In this document: piece after piece, positions 1 to 13,860 of the stretch
Position numbering within the stretch: the stretch's first letter is position 1
How the letters are laid out: every line of letters begins with the position of its first letter
NCBI GenBank assembly: GCA_029204225.1
Contig: CM055101.1
Span: 63,452,671-63,516,670, forward strand
Direction of reading: 5' to 3'
DNA length: 64,000 nt
Source: Diphasiastrum complanatum
Taxonomy: Eukaryota > Streptophyta > Lycopodiopsida > Lycopodiales > Lycopodiaceae
The notes under the pieces: generated by a model
Databases searched by the model: none
Seen by the model: only the letters and a program-made list of their open reading frames with translations
Told to the model about the DNA's origin: nothing
Translations under genes and position numbers: made by a program

Positions 1-954
1 TCTATTTAGAGAATTGATCACTTGTTCTGCCATTTGATCAGTAGCTTGATTATGAGATGGAGTATCGTGATGAGTGATAGGCCTATCTTCACATTTCGTC
101 AATCTGCATGGCTCTGTCTTTTTCTTGTTTTGAGATGTTGTTGCTATTGCTAGCATCTTCTCATTTGATCATCCTAATTGTCTAGGTTTTTTCTCATCAA
201 ATATATCTCTCGTCCACCATGTGCAAAAATTGTGTTTTGTGTCTTCAAGCTTCTTTGAATCAAGCCACAAAAAGTACGTGTCTGCTAGGTACATAGATTT
301 TTTCTTCGTATACTTGTGTAGGTACTCAGGTTTTCAAGTTTTTCTCTTATAATCTTGTTGGTAGGATAATATGTGCTTCCATATTCGTTTGCAGTTATCC
401 ATATTTCTACGAGGAGACAGAATAAGTTGATTCCACATCTGACGGTACTGCTCCGTATTAGACAACTTATTATGACGCCACCATTGTGCATAGTGAAGCA
501 TTTGCTCATCCATCCATTATTTGAATAATTTTTCTATTTTTGGATCGTCGCAAGCTGAAGATTGATCGTGTTGTCGTTGCTCGCCATGAGAAACTTCTTG
601 AAACACTAGTTCCTTGTCTTTCACCTTTTTTGCAATGGACTGTGTCAACTGTTGTGCATTTGGCATACACGTTCCTGGCATTTGTATTTTTCTTTTTGAA
701 TATTGCATTGGTTTCTTCAAACTAGGTAGACTTGAGACATCTTGAACTGAGTATGACGACAGACAAATCAGGACTGGACGTAACGGTCAATTTGAACAAG
801 GGTGCTTTGTTCCGTAGTCAATACAAGAGGTGGCAAACGCTATAGGATTACTTCGATGAGGACATTCAATTCTATGATGCCTACCTCCACACCCAAAACA
901 TCTGACAGATGAGATAACTCCATCACCACGCAAGTGCGACCGGTACACTAGCAT
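1..954 (-). pseudogene. Decayed ORF with CCHC-like zinc knuckle
   Basis: One minus-strand frame reads from an ATG at 952-954 to the left edge with in-frame stops at 787-789, 517-519, 334-336 and 169-171, so it is a relic. Near the N-terminus, at 862-900, lies CFGCGGRHHRIEC, a cysteine-histidine cluster of the form CX2CX3HX4C, one residue shorter than the usual retroviral knuckle. Further on the frame is rich in charged and aromatic residues (for example a Tyr-Ala-Gln-Trp-Trp stretch near 480). Knuckles of this kind occur in gag proteins and in some transposases. I do not recognise the family, and the coding sequence continues beyond the window. Confidence 0.4.
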
Positions 955-2129
955 CTATGTTTCGTATGGACCCTCTACATAGTATATAGGAGAATCTACA
1001 GATGGCTCTTGGAGCATTGAAAAAGATGTAATTTCTAAAATTTCAACTAGATGAGTACTTGCAGTCATATTGTAATGCATCTTGCACAAAATAAAGATGT
1101 GATAGAATGTAAAATGTACAGTGAAAATCAATCACAAAGAAATAATCACTTAGAAAATTTCAGTCAAAGCCTCTCAAGAGTTCAATCAAATCCACTGAAA
1201 AGTTTTCTCAAGCCCGCTCACTCTTGTTTGTACAAACTCCTTCTCTTATGCACTTCCCCAAATTGAAACTGAAAATTGGTGAATTGAAGCTCAATATTCT
1301 TCCCCTTTGCTGAATGATTGTTTGTTAGGTCTTGGCGCTGAAAAACAGATTTAGCCAAAACTTTATCACTAAGGCGATCTGATATAGTAGATGATATCCC
1401 CAAGTGTTTGTTCCAAAATACTAAAGTTTGGTATGAAATATCTAGCAATAGTGGATTTTTGTCAACCCTAGTCAAATCTGGTCAAACTTGGTCAAAGCCA
1501 ACCAAATTCTGGTGTCAATGATGTCTACTAGGTTAGATAAACATGCTTGCAAATTTTTGTCTGATTTGGACTTGAAACGAGGGAGATATTCCAGTTTGAA
1601 TTTTTATTTTTTCAAATCCGAGCCTTTTAGGGGGCCAAAAAATAATTTTTTTTAAAAACTTCTTAGAATCATCCAAATTTAGGTTTGACGAGTAGGGCTC
1701 AATATGTTGAGATCAGAGGTACTTGATTTGTTCAATTTGGCTAAGCAATTTGCAAGGCATTTTCAATCAAAGTTGACTGTTGACCAAGACTCGTTTAAAA
1801 GAATTTGGAACCAAATTTGTTTTCCGAATTTAGGTCGTACGGTCAGACCCAAAAAAGGATACATTTGAATGGTGTTCACGTCTGACTTTTTTCCGAAACT
1901 AGGTCCGAATGAGGATACGCCTGATTGGGAATTTGCGTTCGAGTGGGACTGTTTACGTCCGACAGTGGAGGAAGGTAGGTTCGTCCGATGGTAGTGATTA
2001 GGCCCGACGTCTTGGGTTTCTTGTTTGTGTTTGTGTCCAATGGGGAGATCATGTCCGACAGAGATCCGAAGGCTTTTTTTGTCTTTTTTGCATCCATTTT
2101 AGGTCTAGTTCGGGCAAGTGACCAAATGG
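955..2129. other. No gene seen; AT-rich
   Basis: No supported gene. The last 250 bases before the LTR-like TATA box at 2142 probably belong to the U3 part of that LTR, but its 5' boundary could not be placed. Confidence 0.5.
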
Positions 2130-2511
2130 CACTATGGCTACTATAAATAGTTGTACCAGCATGGAAAAACTATCTTGAAGTTCTCTTTCTATGTGGAGAA
2201 CTTTTCTCTTTTGATTTTATGTTCATCTCTTGCATATTTCTCGTAATATCTTGAGTCTTAGTGTATAGAATGTGATTTTTCTTGTTGTATTTGAATCTAC
2301 ATGTGTGAAATGTTGTATGTTGTTGCTGTTGTATGGATATGGATAGTACCATATCGGATATTAGTGTTTATGATAAGATCTACATGTATTTTGCAATTCT
2401 AACATGTGTAGATTGATGATTTATATCTTGTGAATGATTCTAGATGTGCATCCAAATTTAGCCAAGATCTTGTTGATCCATTAAGTGTGTTTTCGATTTG
2501 AATTTCTCACA
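2130..2511 (+). mobile_element. Copia-type LTR (solo or orphan), 3' portion
   Basis: The block contains a TATA box (TATAAATA, 2142-2149), and from 2190 to 2511 it matches 4199-4515 base after base with substitutions. The second copy is directly followed by a primer-binding site, so this block is the R-U5 part of an LTR. It ends in CTCACA at 2511, but no primer-binding site follows, which suggests a solo LTR or a broken element. The 5' end is uncertain. Confidence 0.6.
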
Positions 2512-4198
2512 ATTCTTTCGTGATTTGATCGTTGTATTACAAAAAGATTAAAAAAAATTATTTAACAAGCTTTGCTTTTGCTATGATCTCATTGGACCTC
2601 GAACACTATCTAGGTTTTGAAAAAATCAAGAATCCCTTGGCCAAAACGACGACTACCAAGAGAACCTAAAGAAACAAAATGGAAAATAAAGACATATTCA
2701 AACCAATACCAACAATCTTATTACATAAACGAAAATTGACAAGTAATACAATAAACTCGAAACAAAGGAGGCTCTTCAGCTCTTCCAAGTTTTTGGGTTC
2801 TATGACTAACCATCTTCAACATACCAAAAGTTCAAATAACAATGACAAAATAATTCACATCTTTCAACCAAATTTGAGCTAGAAAAAATGTAAATATAAG
2901 TTATTAACTAGAAACCTGATCTTGATGTATTGAAAGATGAAATTTTTTCATTACTAAAAGTTTTGTTAGTTTGAGTGGCACACCTATCTTTCTCCACGTG
3001 TCACCACTCTCAGCATTCTTCTTGCCATGTACAAACTTTTCCACTTCATTCTCTAAAAATTTATTCGTTTCTTTGCACCTCAATTGCCTAGAAGTCATAT
3101 CCTTCCAATGAAATAACAAGAAACTAATGGCTATAAGTTTTCTCATTATTTTTTTAGAAGAACCATCCACATGCTAAAATAAATCTAGGAAACTTATTAA
3201 CAAGAGCTTCATGCTTCAGCACACAATGATGTATCAGCATAAAAATATGCAAGATAGAAGAATATTTACAAATTCAAAGCTACATACTTCAAATCTAGCT
3301 TTTCATTCATGTAACAAACTATGGAATCACAAGATGATTCAATACAACAAATACTTTGTAATGTTCTTACTTGTTGCTTTTAAACATTATACATCCATTG
3401 AAAGTGGAGGAATAGTGCTTCGAAAATAGTCTCTTCAAAAAATAACGATAAAAGCATTTGTAAAATTATGTAATTATAATAATGTAATGAAAAACCGTTG
3501 CTATAAGATCTATTAAGGCAAGGCACATTTTTTCTAGCCTTGAAAGTTCCAACCTATATCATAATAACTTCATGCTTTTTGCCCAATAGTATTAATTTAT
3601 GCTTCCAAGCAATCACATGATGATTCAAAATTTTCATCAGAGAAGGCAAAGGGCATTCATGTTTGGGCTTTTAAGAGTAAAACTCAAACTAATTTTCTCA
3701 AGCTCAAAAGTAAGAATTGTAGAAGATCTTTCTACAACTTAACTAATACATAATACATATCCTATCTCAACGTCTCTAATTTTCTCAAGTTCAGAAGTAA
3801 GAATTGCAGAAGATCTTTCTACAACTTAACCTGTACATAATACATATCCTATCTAAGAGTTTCTACTTGAAGTTCTGGGCATACATGAGAAAGAATATAA
3901 AAGCTTGAAGAATCTACATCCCAACACGGTTTAAAGCATCACCTGATAATACATTTGCAAGACATGTTTGAAGTCGTAAGACTTTGTAAGTTTTATGAAA
4001 ATGATTATGGATGATGATTTCGTCTAAAAGCCAAAAAAGAAGAAGAAAAGCAATGGGAAATTTGAGAAAAACACTAGATATACAACAAAGTATCAGTAGT
4101 TGATTGACATTAATGAAAATATGGAGATGCTAGAATGCCAATACTTCCAAAATGAAACAAAATGTGAAAATTGTCAACTAGTTTCGTGTTGATCATTC
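2512..4198. other. AT-rich intergenic DNA
   Basis: No confident gene. It contains an isolated exon-like segment (2916-3087, minus; see findings) and a direct tandem duplication at 3690-3860. Confidence 0.5.
3690..3860. repeat. Tandem duplication, period about 88 bp
   Basis: Units starting TAATTTTCTCAAG at 3690 and 3778 share the same order of motifs, including GAAGATCTTTCTACAACTTA and CATAATACATATCCTATCT, with a few substitutions. Confidence 0.8.
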
Positions 4199-4515
4199 AT
4201 GTGGAGATCTCATCTTTGTTGATTCTATGTCCATCTCATATTTTCTCATGTATCTTGTGTTTCTATGTGTAGAATATTGATTTTTTTGTAATTCTTGAAT
4301 CCACACGTGTGAAGGACAGTAGGATGCTGCTGTTGTACGGACATGGATAGTACCTTATTGTATATTGATGTTCATAATCAGATCTTTGTGATTTATGCAA
4401 GACTAGCATGCTAAAATTGTTTGATTTCTACCTTCTAACTAGTTCTAGATGTGTTGATCAAATTGACCCAAGATCAAAGATTCATTAAGTACATTTTGGA
4501 TCTGTGATTTTCACA
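4199..4515 (+). mobile_element. Copia LTR fragment (5' LTR, 3' portion)
   Basis: It is homologous to 2190-2511 and ends in TTCACA immediately before a primer-binding site, so this is the 3' part of a 5' LTR. The U3 part with the TATA box seen in the other copy is missing upstream of 4199, so the element is 5'-truncated. Confidence 0.65.
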
Positions 4516-4527
4516 TGGTATTAGAGC
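4516..4527 (+). promoter_or_regulatory. Primer-binding site, tRNA-iMet type
   Basis: TGGTATTAGAGC differs by one base from the canonical plant retroelement site TGGTATCAGAGC, which is complementary to the 3' end of initiator tRNA-Met. It abuts the end of the LTR. Confidence 0.75.
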
Positions 4528-4978
4528 AATTTGTTGGTCAAATTTGGAGATTCAACCATTTCTAGTGGTGGATCTGAAGGTGCCATAAATTCTTTGTGGA
4601 TTTGGAGGCTCTACACACTCAAATCAAGTTGTTGGAAGCATAGAAAGTGGATCTTTGTGATCCTATCACCATTTTAGGTCAAATCACTTGTAGTAGGCCG
4701 ATTTTTGAATCCATTCACTAGAATTTGGAGACAAAAATTTCCTATGGTAGAGAATCATATATTGTAGTAGATGTCATATCAAGATTCTAGCTTTTGCATC
4801 TAGATTATTTTTTATTCAATATTTTGCATTTTCAGAGAAACCCTAAATTTGGAAGGATCTCTTGATTTTCAGATCTTCGGACTTCTCAACACATATCTTC
4901 TTGAGTTTCATTTGTTGATTTCAAGGGAGTTCTTTGTGCATTGGAACAAGTTCAAAGTGAAGATCAAATCATTGCAAC

Positions 4979-5510
4979 ATGGAAACCTCAAGTGGCTACA
5001 TGTTGGAAGCCAATGATAGGCTTACCTCAATCAACTATTCTACTTGGAGGGTGAGGATAGAGTCCAAACATGTAACATGACACACACTTCACAAAGCGAA
5101 GTACAACTACTTAATTGGTGAAAAAAAATGATAAAATATCCGTTTTGCGATCACCAAATTCCACCACTATCTAGCTTATTCGAGGATGGTGTTGTACGTC
5201 TTATCCACAACCATTAGGACAAAGATAAACAAATTGGACCTCCTAGCACAAGAAGACCATGGAAATTACAACTTTTTGCACTTTTTCAAATGAACATTAT
5301 CAACCTTCATATGCAAAAAGCTTTGAAAATCACAATTTGAGAGAATCTCTTTAGATCCCATTTGAGAGGGATTATTGTTTTCAAGTTTTATTCATGAGGG
5401 CTCCACATCGTTAGAGTATCAAATAATGACCAATTGCATTCCCAAGTAAAAATTTAGCGCTAGATATCATGAAATAGCATATATTCAATGTCAAAGAATA
5501 GTAGATTAAT
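4979..5510 (+). pseudogene. Ty1/copia gag remnant
   Basis: An ATG at 4979 opens a frame with LTSINYSTWRVRIES. This matches the N-terminal signature of copia Gag (a short leader, then a YxxW-type motif), and it lies about 450 bases after the primer-binding site, the expected place. The frame soon meets several stops. Beyond about 5.5 kb no protease, integrase or RT can be followed on this strand, so the element is a 5' stub. Confidence 0.55.
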
Positions 5511-6436
5511 GGCCCTAGCCTCATCTACCAAGGGTGGAGGGCTAGTTGACAATTGACGCATTGTTGTTAGAGTTTCAACAAGGCTTCTCCACCCTTGAAT
5601 GAGGCTGGGGTCTTAACTTCACTCTTAGTTGTAGTTACACTCCTCCAAATATTAAGTGGGCATAATTGCTCCCCATACTATATCTACATTGCCAGTCATG
5701 TAAGCTTTGAGGTGACACATTAAAATTTTCTTTGTTGTTGTTGTTGGAGCTAGAAATTAGTTAAGACAAAAGCTATATACTACACTAGTAGGCCATACTA
5801 CGTAATGAAACATACAACGTGCTCCAATGCATGGTAGCAAGTTTGGTTATTATATTTATTTATTTTTGCCTATTAGAAAATTATGGGTGTAAGTTTTCTT
5901 GGTGTTGGCATTGGCATCTCCAACAAGTTACATTAGATGCACCAAGAAGAGTCTTGCTAGTAGGTCGCTTTCTAGGGTGGAATCAGTTGGAGTTAGCTAG
6001 CTAGTTCCAATGCACAACATCAGGTTTGGTCTTTTTCTTTATTGTATTCTTTTTGACAATAGAATGCTTACTTGCACAACATCAGGTTTGGTCTCTTTAT
6101 TGTAATCTTTTTGACAATATAATGGTTACTTGCATAATGTATTTGGTGCTACCATAAGCACGCAACCAAAGTTATGTTAGGCTAGTACAGATAACCTTGG
6201 ATAAATGTTACCTCTATATGTGTTAACCCTCTATATTTGTTACTCCCATGGATTGAACATAGCAAAATTAATAATTGATATTTGTTAACATTATTTACTC
6301 CGACCTTAAAAGACCTGACTTGGAAAAATGTTATTTTACACAAATATGGGGGCTGCAACGTCTTAGAATATAGGAATTGATAAAAAATGCTTTCAAACTT
6401 GTTGACTGGGCTTTCAATACACAAGTCATTTGTCTC
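5511..6436. other. No gene seen; short tandem repeat
   Basis: No coding potential is supported here. The only structure noticed is the tandem duplication at 6011-6131, next to the 3' end of the following copia relic. Confidence 0.5.
6011..6131. repeat. Tandem duplication, about 60 bp units
   Basis: Two adjacent units (6011-6072 and 6073-6131) begin TGCACAACATCAGGTTTGGT and end TGGTTACT or TGCTTACT. They differ by a short indel. Confidence 0.8.
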
Positions 6437-7538
6437 TTTTAGGGCATTTTGCTAGTTCATCGTAGTCATGCTTAAGAAGTAATAACCTGATCCATACAAC
6501 TTCTTTTGAAGCTTGACATGTTGCGATGTACTCTGTCTCTGTCGAAGAAAGCGCAACTTATTTCTACTTCCTTGAGTTCCACAAAATTGGTCCTCGTGCC
6601 AAATAGAAACAGAACCCGAAGGTAGATTTTCTGGTAAAGATTGTTCCTCCCCAATCTGAGTCGGAGTAGCCTCGCAGGACGAGTGGGTCAATAGCATTTC
6701 CATCATAACATAAAATGTGGTCTAAAGTTCCTTGAATATATCTCATCACTCTCTTTAATGCTCTCCAATGAGAGATTCTAGGATTAGACATGAATTGACT
6801 TGACGTGCTAACAGTATATGCTAAATCTAGTCTAGTACACAACATTGCATACGTTAGTGATCCGATTAGTGAATGATAACAATACTTCGCTAAGTCGAGT
6901 AACTCACTATCAGTCTCAGCACAAGAAGGTCTAGTCAATACTATACTTGGATCCATTGGGGTATCAATTGGTTTGCAATCAGACATATGAAACTTTTCGA
7001 AAATGCCTTTTAGATATGTTTGCTGGCTAAGATAGATCTTCTTCTGGAGTTTATCTCTAGTAATGTGAATTCCTAGCAAAGAATGAACAGCTCCTAGATC
7101 AATCATGTCAAATTCCTTTGACAAATCACTCTTAGTAGTGTGCAGAAGAGAAGTGTCGTTAGACAAAATAAATGCATCATCTACGTAAAGAGCTATGTGA
7201 ACTGAATTAGTGCCTATATGCTTTGAATAAACATTACAGTCAGCTAAATTGTTTACAAATCCTAATGAATGAGATAAGAGTTGATTCTATCAAACCATGC
7301 TCTTGCGACCTGTTTCAGACCGTAGATTGCTTTGTGCAGCTTGCACACTTTGTGCTCTTGGCCTTTGATTTTGAATCCTTCCAGTTGGAAGGTATATAGC
7401 TCCTCTTCGACATTGTCATTGAGAAATGTTATCTTGACATCCATTTGGTACATTTCGAGGTCTTCCGCAGCTGCTAACACAATCAAAGTCTTGATTGACT
7501 GCATCTTGACGACAGGACTGAAAATGTTTTGATAATCC

Positions 7539-8890
<1,352 letters not shown>

Positions 8891-9904
8891 AATCCACCCC
8901 TTGGACTTGAGTGAATCCTTTAGCCACCAGCTGTGCTTTCCATTTTGCAATGGAACCATCAGAGTTGATCTTCTTCTTAAAGATCCACTTGTTGTCAATA
9001 ACTCTCTTGTGAGTGGGGAAGTCGACCAGTGTCCAAGTCTGATTCGTCAAAAGTGAGTTGTACTCGCTTTCCGTAGCTCCTTGCCACTTCACAGCATCTT
9101 TGGAGTTAATTGCTTTGTCTAGGCTCTCTGGTTCTTCTGATGAAGTCCAAAATGATTGAGACGCATACCTCTCAAGAACTGTCTGAGTCCGTGAGGATCT
9201 ACGGATGTTGGGTTGATCAGGATGTGATAATGCTTCTTCTTGAATTTCTTCAGATCTGCTCGAGCTAGCTTGGTCTGGTTTGATGACAGGTACTGTCGGC
9301 TGCTCGGCTTCTGTAGCTGTAGCTTATGTAGAAGGAACATTAACATTGAAAGAATCCATGCTACGTAAAATAGGATGAAATGACATAGCATCATTTATCG
9401 ATGGTTGTTTAAAATTATAGTATGTATGCTCTTGAAATATTACATCCCTACAGACAAATACCACATTGGTGGATGGATCATAAACTTTATAAGCTTTATG
9501 TTCATCAGGATAGCCAATGAAAATACATTTGTTTGTCCTATGATCCAGCTTCTTCCTAGCTGATTAGGAATGTGAACAAAACATATACAAGCAAAGATTT
9601 TTAAATGACTGACACTAGGCTTGTGCCCGTGCCAAACTTCATGAGGAGTCTTGTTGTTGATGGCTTTGGTGCTGGATCTATTCTGCACGTAACCGGCTGT
9701 GGCAGTAGCTTCTACCCAGATCTTCGCAGTTGCGACCAAAATTTCTACAAGCTATCATTTGCTCATACTGAACACAGATCTGCGCTCTAAACTATAGTTT
9801 TGGCCATTCAAAACTCGTTATTCATAGTTTTTTGTCGTTTCCACTCTTTTTTATCTTTTTCACCATTTTTTCCACTTTTTCGCCCTTTAACTATCACTGC
9901 TAAC

Positions 9905-12900
9905 ATGGCCTCCTCATCCTTTGAAGACTCTGGCACCAAGCAGGTGATCCAGTGTGAAATCCCCTCAGCCACACAAATTTGGCCCTTACCCTCTAACGCT
10001 CTAATTCAACCATGGCTTCAGACAGCCGGCCCACTTCTTGAGGCAATGGGATTTTTCCCAACACTTTTCCATTCTGAGATTAACATGGGCCTCACCCATC
10101 ACGCTTACGCCACTTGGGACGTGTCGAAGACACACTTCCACTTCCTGTACCAAGGTACCACACGTACAAGGTCAGGATTAATGCAAACTTGATGGTCACC
10201 ATTCGCATTATGTCCGATGACCGTCAGCCCATCTCCCATCGTCAGGCCAAAACTCTGATCAAACCTTTCATCACCCAAACTGCACCAGAAATTCCAATCC
10301 AAACGAACAATGGTTACCTGATAGATGCTATCACAGAACCCGTCATTCAGACGGCTGCGCATTCGTTGAACACTTTCTGGTTGTTTCAACATTTCGCAAG
10401 GACAGAATCCAGTCCAAGCTACTGAGTCAGATAGTGGAATCCTTTCTGGCATTCCATGGCCCCTCAGTTGTGTCATACGACTGGCATAGCTTCCTCATTC
10501 GTGAACTAACCACCTCCATCAAACCCAACAACCGTGAGCGTATCGCAGCTGGCCCCTTGTTGTGTAATTTTGCCTGTGCACTTCTCGAGGCAAAAGTGCA
10601 CGATTTCCACTGCTCAACCCTTTTGTCTTCCCTCGTGCCGCACACTAACCTCTATCCGCCATCTCAAGCATCCACCTCCTCCCAACCTGCAATTTCGACA
10701 CAACGGCCATCAAACGAATGCATGGCACTGCCTCTTCATCTTCATCTCCACCTACTACCCGAAGACACACAACCACCACTACACTAACCACTCCATCAAC
10801 CATTGCCACTTCTTCTTCCGTACAACCCTCCGCTGCTGTCTCTGTTGACACTACCCCTCTCTCTGTTTCATCCACGACTGTTTCTGTTCCCATCCCCTTT
10901 TCCTCTATTGATACCACTCCCATTTCTGTTCCGTTATCAGTTGTCTCCAGGCACTCTGGTGTGGATGCAAGTCATCAACTCTTAACCCCCATGCCAGACC
11001 ATTTCTGCTCCATCCTCGCCTTCCGTACTCCACACCACACTTCAGTTCCCCTCTGTTCCTCCCATTCTCCCGTTTGGACAAACCGTCCTCACCCCATTTT
11101 CCACTTTTTGCTTCTCGCACCCCACCTATTTTGCCACCAAAGGTTGTCGAGGGCAACCAATCGTTGCCTGATGACGCATTTGTTCAAACAATTTTCATAC
11201 CATCGCCAAATCGGGCTGATCTCACCGCCCTAGATGACATCAGGTCCAACGAGAACCTGATTGAAGACGATGACGACGGAACTCCAGAGGTCGGCGGGGC
11301 CGATACCACACAAGCCCCTATCAGTGCTAGTGTACCGGTTGCTCCAACTGACTTAACGACGACGTACCAAACTCTGGGCAAATACATCTTGGAGGCAATA
11401 GCAACCAAGGCTATTTTGGAAAGTAGGGTACTACACCTGGCAACAAGCAACACACAACTGCGAGCGGAAGTCACAAAGCTGCAGCACGAGCTGATTCTAG
11501 CTCAACAACATGAACAAGAAGGGCACCGAGAGATTGCCAAGCTGCAGCAGAAGGAGGAGGGCCTCAATCTATACATCCAAAGCCTCTTCAAAGTGCTGAC
11601 AGAGGCCTCCACAACGGTGTGGGAGCTTCAATCCGAAGCGTCCCAACGGCTTGCTCCCCTACAAGCGCAACTACAAATTTACGAAACAGAGAATACATGT
11701 ATGGGGGCGAAAGTCAAAGCCCTACAAAGTGAAAAGCTCGTCTGGTTAGCTCAATCTGCACCAGACTCAAGGCCACTATCTGAATCCAAGATGAATCTCT
11801 TTAGGCTTCAGGTGCAGGTATATAGCCAACATTAAACAGCTACCAGGCAGAGTTCGATAAATATCAGGTAAGCGCAACTCACGAGCTCACCCAGGCCAAA
11901 CAACCCCTCAAGGCTTGCCAACAGTACATGGAGAAGAAAGCCCAGCCCACCCCCGTGGTGATTCCACCGCCACCCATTTTTGAAGCTACACAGGCCAGTA
12001 CGAGCCAAGACCAAAGCCAGCAAACAGCAGGGAGGTTTAGTCAAGATCAAGGGTCCGAAGGCCAAGACCAAGGACCAACAGATACGGGTGCTGAGATGGA
12101 CCAAGGCCAAGGCACAAGTACCAGCCAAAGCCAAGAAGAAGGACATGCAACATCATCCAGAGGTTCGCCCACCATATCTGCCAGTCGGGCCTTCCGAAGA
12201 CTAAAGTCTGTGGAGGAGAAAATAAACGAATTCCTCGCAAAGTATCCCCATGAGTAATCAAGAGGCGGCTCGAAGATATCTTTTTCAACTCAAACAATAA
12301 AGGGCAAGGAGCTGCAAGCATTACCCGCCCTCCAACCACAACCAGAGTGGCGTCAGCAGCTGTTTGAAAGAGACCCTGTGGCCATCAAGGCCTATGTGAC
12401 AAGTCCGCAACAACTACGGGTGAACGCGCACTTTATGCCATGCACACGACGATCCAAATGGGCGGAATGCGGCACCCCTCTGGACAAGATCACAATTCAA
12501 ATTTTCAATTGGCCGATCATTCCATCAGAGTACGGTTGGAATACGGATGTAGATGCCAGAAGGGCTCTCACCATATTCGCCAATAACTACTTCAACTGCC
12601 CTAATCCAACAGTCCGCGTGACAGTCACTTACGTGCGGGACTTCGAGCATTTAATGGGGATAGAAACTAAATGGGACAATTCCCCCCCCCCCCCCCCCCC
12701 CCCCCCCCCATATTCTTTGATCTTAATAAGGTGCTAGCTTCCGACAAAGTCGAAGACCAACTGCCAGTCGCTCGTGTGTATTACCGAGCCGCCCTTCTTG
12801 GCGATCCCTGGACGCGCAGATTCCAAGCGTGGGTCGACCAAGACTGGCTGACAGGAGTCCACAAGTCCCTTCACACGCCCAAGGACTTGAAGAAACTGGA

Positions 12901-12973
12901 CCACCTCAACTTTATGGAAGACGTCACGGGCTACCTGATCCAACAAAGGTGGGCCAAGAAGACTCTTTATTGA
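9905..12973 (+). pseudogene. Large ORF of unknown family, frame-broken
   Basis: Successive open stretches on one strand can be followed for about 3 kb: ATG at 9905 to about 10140, then 10140-10365, 10365-10720, 10720-11070, 11070-11835, 11850-12680, and after a C-run to a stop at 12971-12973. Each step is a frameshift; stops lie at 11833-11835 and 12255-12257. In order I see a globular N-terminal part, a Ser/Thr/Pro-rich stretch, an acidic patch (EDDDD) and a helical, coiled-coil-like segment rich in Gln, Leu and Glu (about 11380-11820). A Gln/Gly/Asp-rich stretch (12000-12160) and a globular C-terminal part (for example TIQIFNWPIIPSEYGW, DPWTRRFQAW) follow. I do not recognise a family. An LTR-like block follows directly, so it may be an extra ORF of a Tat/Ogre-like gypsy element, or a broken host gene. 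Confidence 0.5.
12682..12709 (+). repeat. 28-bp cytosine homopolymer
   Basis: A run of 28 C inside the unknown ORF. The frame before it (12378-12680) differs from the frame after it (12710-12973), so the tract length has shifted the reading frame. Assembly length error is possible. Confidence 0.95.
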
Positions 12974-13039
12974 ACCGGCAGAGTGCCGAGGGACCGGCAC
13001 TAGTTCAGGCCGTGGGTCCTGTTGGTAGTATTCCCAATG

Positions 13040-13842
13040 AATTGTAAATAAATAAAATCGACTAATAAAATGTGTTGCGAGGGCATGGCATCATGCGCGC
13101 AAAAGCCCATGGCCCAATGAGCACGCAAGCTTAAGTTGTAAATAAAATAAAATAGACTTGGGCCTTTGAATTAAAATAAAATTAGAGGCCCAAAGTCATT
13201 TTTAGACTTAGAGATTACTTTTTAGAGTTGGGTCCAAATTGGGACTCACATGAATCTTGTGAATTCAAACGTACTTTTTGTGGACCCTTGGATCAAGTTG
13301 GGTCCAAGATGAATGGATAAGATCACTGTAAATATTAGCTAATAGGATTTGGGGGCAAGGGCCTTCCCCATTTTATAAAGAGGCACCATTTGTACTCTAT
13401 TTTCATGCTTAATAGAGAGGAGAAGACTCTATCATTTTGAGAGCTCAAGCATCCTCATTTGCTAATCACTCTTGCTTATGCTATTGTTGTGGTCTGCTTG
13501 TTATTTCTATTTCCCATGCTTTTTGTTTATGCTAGTTAAGATTTTTCCATAAGCAATGAAATTGAGCATTTGAGCTAACCTCCATCTCATCTCTCTCTCT
13601 CTCTCTTTCTCTCTTCTCCTTCTTCTTCCTTTTCTATTCTATCCTTTCTCTTCACCAACAATCATGATGAAGTTAGTTAGGAGAGTAGAGTTAGTGTGAG
13701 TAGTGTTAGCAGAGGTAGAATTAGATAAAGAGTAGGGAACTAACTAAAAGTAGCATCTATGCATAGTTAGGTGCCTATCCAGTGAACTAACCTTTTTTGA
13801 CAGGCGAGGGGGCTATTACAACGTCGGATCGAAGACCCTACA
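13040..13842 (+). mobile_element. LTR-like block after the unknown ORF
   Basis: It begins near TGTAAATAAATAAAATC and contains a TATA box in TTTTATAAAGAGGCACC (about 13371). A CT-rich stretch lies at 13590-13640, and the block ends CCCTACA at 13842. One base later TTGGTGCTTC starts, which resembles the TTGGCGC-type primer sites next to Tat/Ogre gypsy LTRs. This arrangement is what I expect of an LTR. I found no second copy in the window and no clear polypurine tract upstream, so a gene 3' flank remains possible. Confidence 0.45.
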
Positions 13843-13860
13843 GTTGGTGCTTCTTACAGG

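Noticed and set aside
10105-10923. Open frames on the minus strand opposite the unknown ORF
   Set aside because: They are shadows of the plus-strand coding stretches. Composition and continuity favour the plus strand.
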